Positions 58,116 to 64,000 of a stretch of 64,000 bases of DNA are shown in pieces. Numbering within the stretch: the stretch's first letter is position 1; every line of letters starts with the position of its first letter. This DNA comes from Metallyticus violacea (Eukaryota; Arthropoda; Insecta; Mantodea; Metallyticidae). The notes under the pieces are model-generated. The model ran no database searches and was not told where the DNA came from. It was given only the letters and a program-made list of their open reading frames with translations. The position numbers were made by a program, and so were the translations under genes. The DNA is taken from contig CM060833.1 of NCBI GenBank assembly GCA_030762175.1, positions 71,649,501 through 71,713,500 on the forward strand, written 5' to 3'.

Positions 58116-61100
58116 ACCTGCCGTGAAAGCCTAAGAAGTATTATGGATGTAGGTTTTCATGAAAAAAGTTATTTTATCAGTTACTTTAAACATTTTAGAA
58201 CCTTCTGTATATAGGAACTAGTAACATATAATGAAACACTATGTATAACACGGAAATGCCCAAAGCAGGGCTTTATGTTAAGATCCCCTCTCAGAACAGT
58301 TTTATGAAACAGCTAAGGCATTTATTGTTGAAATCTGCATGTTATCTACCCTGTTTATTAAATTGATATCTAATATAAGTACTATTATAATATAATTAGT
58401 AACGCTTTTCACTTTGCCTGTTATTTTAATATAAATTCTTGTGGCTGTATCTAAGTTTGTTAATTTTTTCATCTTTTTCTTACAATTTTTTATTACACCT
58501 CCGTGCACTTAAAATAAATTGAAAGAGTATCCATCGCTTTCTAAATATATTTAAATATACGTTATTTTTAAAAATATTTAACTGTATTTTATTCTTTCGC
58601 TATTCCGAAGATGTACCTTCTTGTACGTGAGCCAACGCATATTTTTTATTGCTTAAGTGCACCTCTTTACTTCGAAAGATGCTTCACAGTCTCTACTTAT
58701 CTTCAACGCCTGCGTTTTCACCAGCATTCATTATTTTTACTCCGGAGTGGCATACTCCATGACCTCCTTGACTTTTATATTTCGACTGAATGGCAATAAT
58801 CCACCGTCACATATTTGCGAGGGGCGTGGTCTTTCAGGCGAGTTGAAATTTTTCATTGCTGTCATTCATGTTTGTAGTTATTACAGAGTTCAAAATAAGC
58901 TTGAGCACTGAATTCGTGATACTGTTTGCTCTTTTTATATTTGCTTTGGATAGAATTAATGCGAAGTACCATGCTGTCTCAAAGGGGTTTTTTTTTTCCA
59001 CTCTACACGTTTTATTTGGCAACAAATGCAAAACCAACGACACTATATTGCTCTTTGAAACAGAAGCTCATCTCTTTAAACAGTTTGAATCTGACTGTCT
59101 GCCAACATTTGAAACTGCAAACACTGAAACCTAGTTTACAAATGCATCAAATTACCTCTCAGAGCACGATGGTACGAAATTTAAACTTTAAATAAATGAA
59201 AGTATATCTTAAATGACATGCCATTAATGCGAACATAAGAAACAAATGTACACTACTCTCGAAATTGTACCAAAAATCCAACTGGTGGTTGGAACTTTCG
59301 GACACCAACTGGCTTGACTGAGGCGCTTTCGTCGCCGTTTACGCTCTCCTACCGATTCAGGGCCAGTTGCACGATAAATAAATTCGGAGAAATTTATTCT
59401 AAGCAGCAAAAAGATTTTTACGAAATCGAGAAGTATGCTTATGGAATATTTAACCGTCTAAAAAACTATTTCGCTATTTCAATTGCTGTTAAATTCTTAT
59501 TTCGGAAATAAAACCAAAACACTGCTGCATAAGACATTCATTTTTCTAACAGTGTTAATAAAGGTATTTTCGAGAACCTTGTGATCGGATTCGATAGTTT
59601 AATGTCATAAGTGGGGGAGGAATTTGTAAACTCAATTGATAGTGGACGTATGATGTCGATTTCCTCTTCTCCTGTTGCCTATCGAATTTTGTCTGTGGAT
59701 TGCTGGAATTTATGACCCTCTTAGGCCAATGGGAAAGAACTCGGAATTATGCAGAAGACGAACGCGAATCGTGGAGCTTACTATAACACGATTTATTTAT
59801 ATTTAAGTAATTTTATCTTTCAAGGGCCGCCTTTAAGTTCTGAGAATATTAGTGAGTGTTGGCAACTAACCCGATGTATTCTAGTCTATCACTGCACGGT
59901 AGCTGTACCAAATCTGTCATCGTTCCGCTGTTCTTCTCTTTGTACATTATTTTCGTTAACAATTTGCGTCTTTCTCTTCAAAACTCCCCGATCGACTGCC
60001 CTTTTTACTCTATTCCTTCTGTTTTTCTCTTGGGTTTCGTTACGTAATGTTAGTTACAAGTCATCATATACAAAAGAGGTACAGGACCATCTGGTTCTTT
60101 TTGTCCCGTTCCCAAAACACGTTTCCTGGTTTATATCTAAACAAGTTGTTCTTATACTCAGAAAATACGCAAAATGACTTAACTATTAATATGGTCGCAT
60201 GTACTGCTGATGGGTGTAGCAAATTAACATTTTTAGAAGCTAAATTCGTTTGGTTCTATATTTCATATCTTTCTTTAACATGATCACTTTAAGAATTTCA
60301 GTGTAAGTGGTCAAACAGGTCGGAGGCTGCTTGCACTGTATTTTATAGTGACATTAACCTCTGCCTGATAACAAGCAAAACATACTGGGCTTGGATCTGT
60401 CACTTAGTGATAGAAAGGGTCATCACCTACACAGTACTTTCCCATTGGTTGGTATAATTTAAATCTAAGGCGATGGCACATCATATTTGCTATAGTTTAT
60501 GTCACAATGTAGAGACCTCCCCTATGCAATCGTAAAACGACATAAGGGGAACCAGAGTTACGGCTCGGGGTACTTTGCCTCTTTTTGTCTTTGGTCTTCG
60601 TCTTCTGCCTGTCGTCTTTGGAGAGTGACCTACTGACTACACTTCAGCTTTACGGCAACAGATCCTTAAAAGGTAAGGGCCCGTCAGGGCTATCACTTGT
60701 AACCACAGTCAGATTGGGGACTTTGTCTCCTTTACAATAAATTGAGTTGGCATGGTACGTTGGGATTTATCTCTACCATCACCCCTCTAAGTAGCTACCC
60801 CCTAAGTCACAACCTTAGTCGTGACAATATGCAGACATATAAACTATACAAATTGAATCTAATAAGATTTATAATACTTATAATTAAATATGCTAATATC
60901 AGTAATAAAACATTGGAAGTTGAAGCAATTTTATATTGGCTCACATCAAAAAGAAAAAATACGACAAGGACCCATTTTTTCAAATAAATATAACTAATTT
61001 TTTGTAATATTCAGGTTGAAAAAGGATAAAGCTTTAAAGAGACTGCACCTAGCCAACGAAAATTTAGAACATAAAAACAGGCATATAAAATTAATATATT

Positions 61101-61552
61101 GAATTTTTGTATGATTTTCGAATTATAAGCAAAATGTTTGAAAACCAGAAAATAGTGTACAGAGTAATTCATCTGTTGTGCAGTTGTAAGAAGGAAATCA
61201 AGGTTATGCTGCTTCTATTGAAGAAACTATTCAGTATCTGTATAACAGCTGCCTTTGACTCTGAGATTTTATGCCCCTGGAGTCTTTATAGCTTTCATGG
61301 TGACTGTAGACAAGGATATGGCAAGTAGAATCATTAAGCAAGTCGGTGTAAAATAAACAAGAAGTACCAGAATGGAAACTGGTTTTACTAGATCACGAAC
61401 TTCGTGAAACAGGTGATTTAATTTTCACGTGCGTGCAATCAATTGCTCTCATCACTCTAAGAAATGCAGCACTGATATAAAAATTCTTCTGAACTTGATT
61501 AAATTACAATTGTGATTGTATGTTTCTAGAACTTAGGAGCGTTGTTAATGAT
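58116..61552. other. No gene recognised; one weak exon candidate
   Basis: The longest open frame (59749-60177, 142 codons) is hydrophobic without a known motif. A GC-richer patch at about 60500-60800 has no assignment. At 61015-61102 the acceptor TTTTTTGTAATATTCAG precedes about 28 codons, LKKDKALKRLHLANENLEHK and a few more, which look coiled-coil-like before a stop. Confidence 0.35.
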
Positions 61553-61779
61553 TTGTGGATGCTCTTAAACATCTCAGGTCATCAGCATCCCATTCAAATC
61601 AGGGCATGAAACGGCCGACAAATTTTACTCAGAGGCCTCTTTTCGACACGGGATCCACAGCTTTTCTTCACTTCCGAAGGAAGTTTACAACCGAAAAATC
61701 CCTCCATCCTGGCTGGAATTGAACCCGCGATATTGGGTTTAGGAGGCAGGTATGGTTACCATACACTATCAGGACTGAC
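61553..61779 (-). repeat. SINE2 copy with an internal deletion
   Basis: Plus strand reads ATGCTCTTAAACATCTCAGG, CCCATTCAAATCAGGGCATG and AGAGGCCTCTTT, then skips directly to CGACACGGGATCCACAGC, and ends with the tRNA-like head (complement of GGAATTGAACCCGCGATATT, then GGTATGGTTACCATACACTATCAGGACTGA). About 25 bases of the central body are missing relative to other copies. Confidence 0.85.
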
Positions 61780-62553
61780 TCTTACGAGTAAACTATTGGT
61801 TACTAGTGTGGCAGACTGATATTATCAGCGTGCAATTTCGAGGTATCAGTGTTTTGTTTCATTAAACATTTGATCTTGTAATATTGCATATTGTTAGTTA
61901 GTGGAATTCTGCCCGTGCATCTCGAATGGTAAATTTACATACTAGTGTACATATTTTAGGTTAGGTATTGATTCTATCAATTAAGCTCTACGCATTTTAA
62001 TTATGGATTAATTAAGGTTTATTTACGCAATATGTGGTCTCAAATCCAATACTTATTCCCTTACATGTTGAATAATCTATTTTCACTTGAAAAAAAATAC
62101 CATAGGAACTAAGCTAATTATACCATTATTTGTAGATAAAATATGAATGTAAAATAAAAGCAGTTACCATTATAGCTTTCTTGGCCAAAATATGTTCCTA
62201 TATTTGCTTAATCTTTCTCTATGTAATTAATTCCAACGCTTTCACAGTTTACATTATTATTTTCCGCATTTCGGCTTTGTCTTTCTTTGTAATTTTGTCA
62301 GAGAATTGCCAAAATATTAGTGTGTTATGCCCATTAGTTAAATGCTACTTTGTTTTGAATACTACAGATACTATTAATGTGGTAGACATAATGCTATTTC
62401 TTATCTTGAATATACAGTTTAAAATATATGCCGCGTAAACAAAATCGCGTCAACAAACAGTTCATGGAGTAATAATTAGCTCCGAAAAGCTCTCTCGACG
62501 CCCGGCACAGTCGCTACACTAGAGTATGTGAGGTTTATGTTGTCAGGTACTCT
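61780..62553. other. AT-rich stretch, no gene recognised
   Basis: Nothing recognised; possible 3' flank of the transposase relic near the end, but no terminal repeat was seen. Confidence 0.45.
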
Positions 62554-63830
62554 TTAGACAGAGAAAGGATTATTTGCCATCTCTCTCCACGGCGATGCAA
62601 GCAGATCATACACCCGGTCCAGAACCACTGTGGCATCAGTGGCGAATTGGTCATTTTCTGAACGTTCATCAGAGTCGCTTGAAACTTGACATGAATCCTG
62701 ATCCTCATCTTCCGCTTCTTCTAAATTGATTATCAGCTTGTCAGTAATTTTATCAACAAGTCCGTTTTTTTTCCGAGTAAAACTATTCAATGTTTTTCAC
62801 ATGATCGCATGCTTTTCTCCAATTTTTCGCAGTCACCTTTTCAGTTGCATTATCAATCGCAGTGATAGTTTTACTAAGGTACGCACATGCATTTCTGCGA
62901 TGGTGTCTATTTCATACATTTTGAAATTATCCTTTTCAATTTAATAAGTTCACACAAAACTGCTTTTGTCGGTCGTGGATAAAACTCGATGTGCGTATTT
63001 CGGAGCCATGGCTGCATATCGGTCTTCAGTGATGACGAAATGGAGGCCTTATTAACTTCTACCGAGTGACTGGTAGCCATTGTTCATAACAATGAGAGAG
63101 TGTTTGGTAACAATTTGTTAACGAACCAGTTGTTAAATACATTACAGTCCAGTACTTCGTGATAGTTCTTTGTGGATTTTGATTTAAAATTGAACAACGA
63201 ATTGGGAATGAATCCAGGGGGACATCCGACATTTAAAATAATAATCGCTGATTTTTTCCTATTGGAGCTTTCAGAGGAAAGTAACTTTCATCGAGTTTGC
63301 ATTTCCATACTTTATTAATGTAATTTACATTCACCCACATTCCATTTTTCACAAAAACCCGAATCTGTTTGAAACACCATTCCAACTTTCCATTAAACAT
63401 TTTCTTCCTTGTAATTTTTAACGTAACTAATTTTGATTTTTTTAAGAATTTGTCTAAAGAATCATATAATGCCTTTCAATAATTCCTCAGCCTTTAGTGA
63501 GCTATATATATTCTGCAAACTCGGCAGAAAATCTGTTCGATAAAGAGAATAAACACTTCGTCTTATAGCAGCGGCAGCGGTTATTCTGGGTTTTCTGTTC
63601 GGGCGCTTCTTACCTGGAGTTCGCAAATCACTTGCACTTGTTTCAGATTTGTTTTGCTATTAAAACACTAGTAAGACAGTACGCGCCTGTAGCGGCAGCA
63701 CTGCTTTCAACTATACTGGACAGTCGCCTTCCCCCATTTGAAAGCTTCACATTCATCACTAAAAAACCTTGTGAAATTCACAATCATGTCCCTGCCATCC
63801 GACTTACGACTTTTCTGCCCTTTTCAATCT
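62554..63830 (-). pseudogene. Dead IS630-like DDE transposase
   Basis: Minus-strand order, with many frame changes: RLSSIVESSAAATG (helix-turn-helix, near 63700), LRTPGKKRPNRKPR (hinge), IRRSVYSLYRTDFLPSLQNI, FVKNGMWVNVNYINKVWKCK around the first block, GKNQRLIILNVGCPPGFIPN, NYHEVLDCNVFNNWFVNKLL, the second block as VMNNGYQS (family VMDNA.YHS, so Asp to Asn), then VNKASISSSLKTDMQPWL, KMYEIDTIAEMH, a gap, ITAIDNATEKVTAKNWRKAC and NGLVDKITDKLIINLEEAED with an acidic tail. The third block (RLPPYHC.LNPIELIW) is deleted between EMH and TAIDNA. Length and order fit the family. It is inactive. Confidence 0.75.
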
Positions 63831-64000
63831 GAAGACCAAGAGACATGAGCATAATGAAAACGAGATAATTAAAAATCATTGGAAGAGACTGTAATTGTAT
63901 CTCGGAAAACATTTTCTGTGCACAATGTCACTCACAATCTCTAACTCAAACTATAGAGGCCAACTTTAGCTCGAACATCGCCATTATCTTTACAAAGCAC
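63831..64000. other. Window end, nothing recognised
   Basis: No feature recognised. Confidence 0.45.

Noticed and set aside
57668..58214. Two similar open frames starting MMPTAVV on opposite strands, possible gene pair
   Set aside because: They are the two arms of one inverted repeat; no further coding evidence.
59749..60177. Longest plain open frame outside the LINE, 142 codons
   Set aside because: Hydrophobic, Ser/Phe-rich, no motif, overlapping open frames in other phases and no splice or promoter context; likely chance.

Overview
This window reads as nuclear DNA from an animal, most likely an insect with a large, repeat-rich, AT-rich genome. The grounds are scattered relics of Tc1/mariner, IS630-like, hAT-like and piggyBac-like DNA transposons, a Jockey-clade LINE, several tRNA-derived SINE families with internal pol III promoters, many microsatellites, and no bacterial-style operons. 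The species cannot be told from the sequence alone. No intact host protein-coding gene is recognisable. Almost every open frame in the window is under 110 codons, and the longer ones are repeats or unconvincing. The window is probably intergenic or lies within long introns.

Layout. 1-12 kb: SINE copies (three families, called SINE1, SINE2 and SINE3 here), a dead Tc1-like transposase (about 5985-6760, minus) and a chimeric SINE (8941-9331) with a SINE1 head joined to a SINE2 tail. 11-15 kb: AT-rich, with a few short open stretches behind good 3' splice acceptors (weak exon candidates) and a transposase C-terminal scrap (15219-15455, minus). 15.8-23 kb: a SINE1 with a perfect 15-bp target-site duplication; a mariner relic ending in a CA microsatellite; an IS630-like transposase split by a SINE1; a TTAA-flanked piggyBac-like element; and an hAT-like transposase fragment. 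24-29 kb: a degenerate tandem repeat of about 150 bp, a SINE2 nested in a SINE3, an 83-bp tandem duplication and a GC-richer block with two CTCF-like sites. 31.8-33 kb: a nearly full-length dead mariner with both terminal repeats.

36-49 kb: more SINE1 and SINE2 copies, a diverged direct repeat (42.4-43.2 kb), and a 5'-truncated Jockey-like element with recognisable reverse-transcriptase motifs (44.7-46.7 kb). 50-57 kb: three further mariner relics, one of them a 662-bp internally deleted element with both ends, and a LINE ORF2 tail. 57.4-58.1 kb: a short direct repeat and a long inverted repeat able to form a hairpin. 61.5-64 kb: a SINE2 copy and a second IS630-like transposase fossil lacking its third catalytic segment.

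The parts do not form a pathway. They record successive insertions, and the nesting order can be read in several places: SINE2 into SINE3, SINE1 into an IS630-like element, and SINE2 into a tRNA-like repeat. Protein-family calls are my own reading of frame-shifted translations and were not checked against databases.
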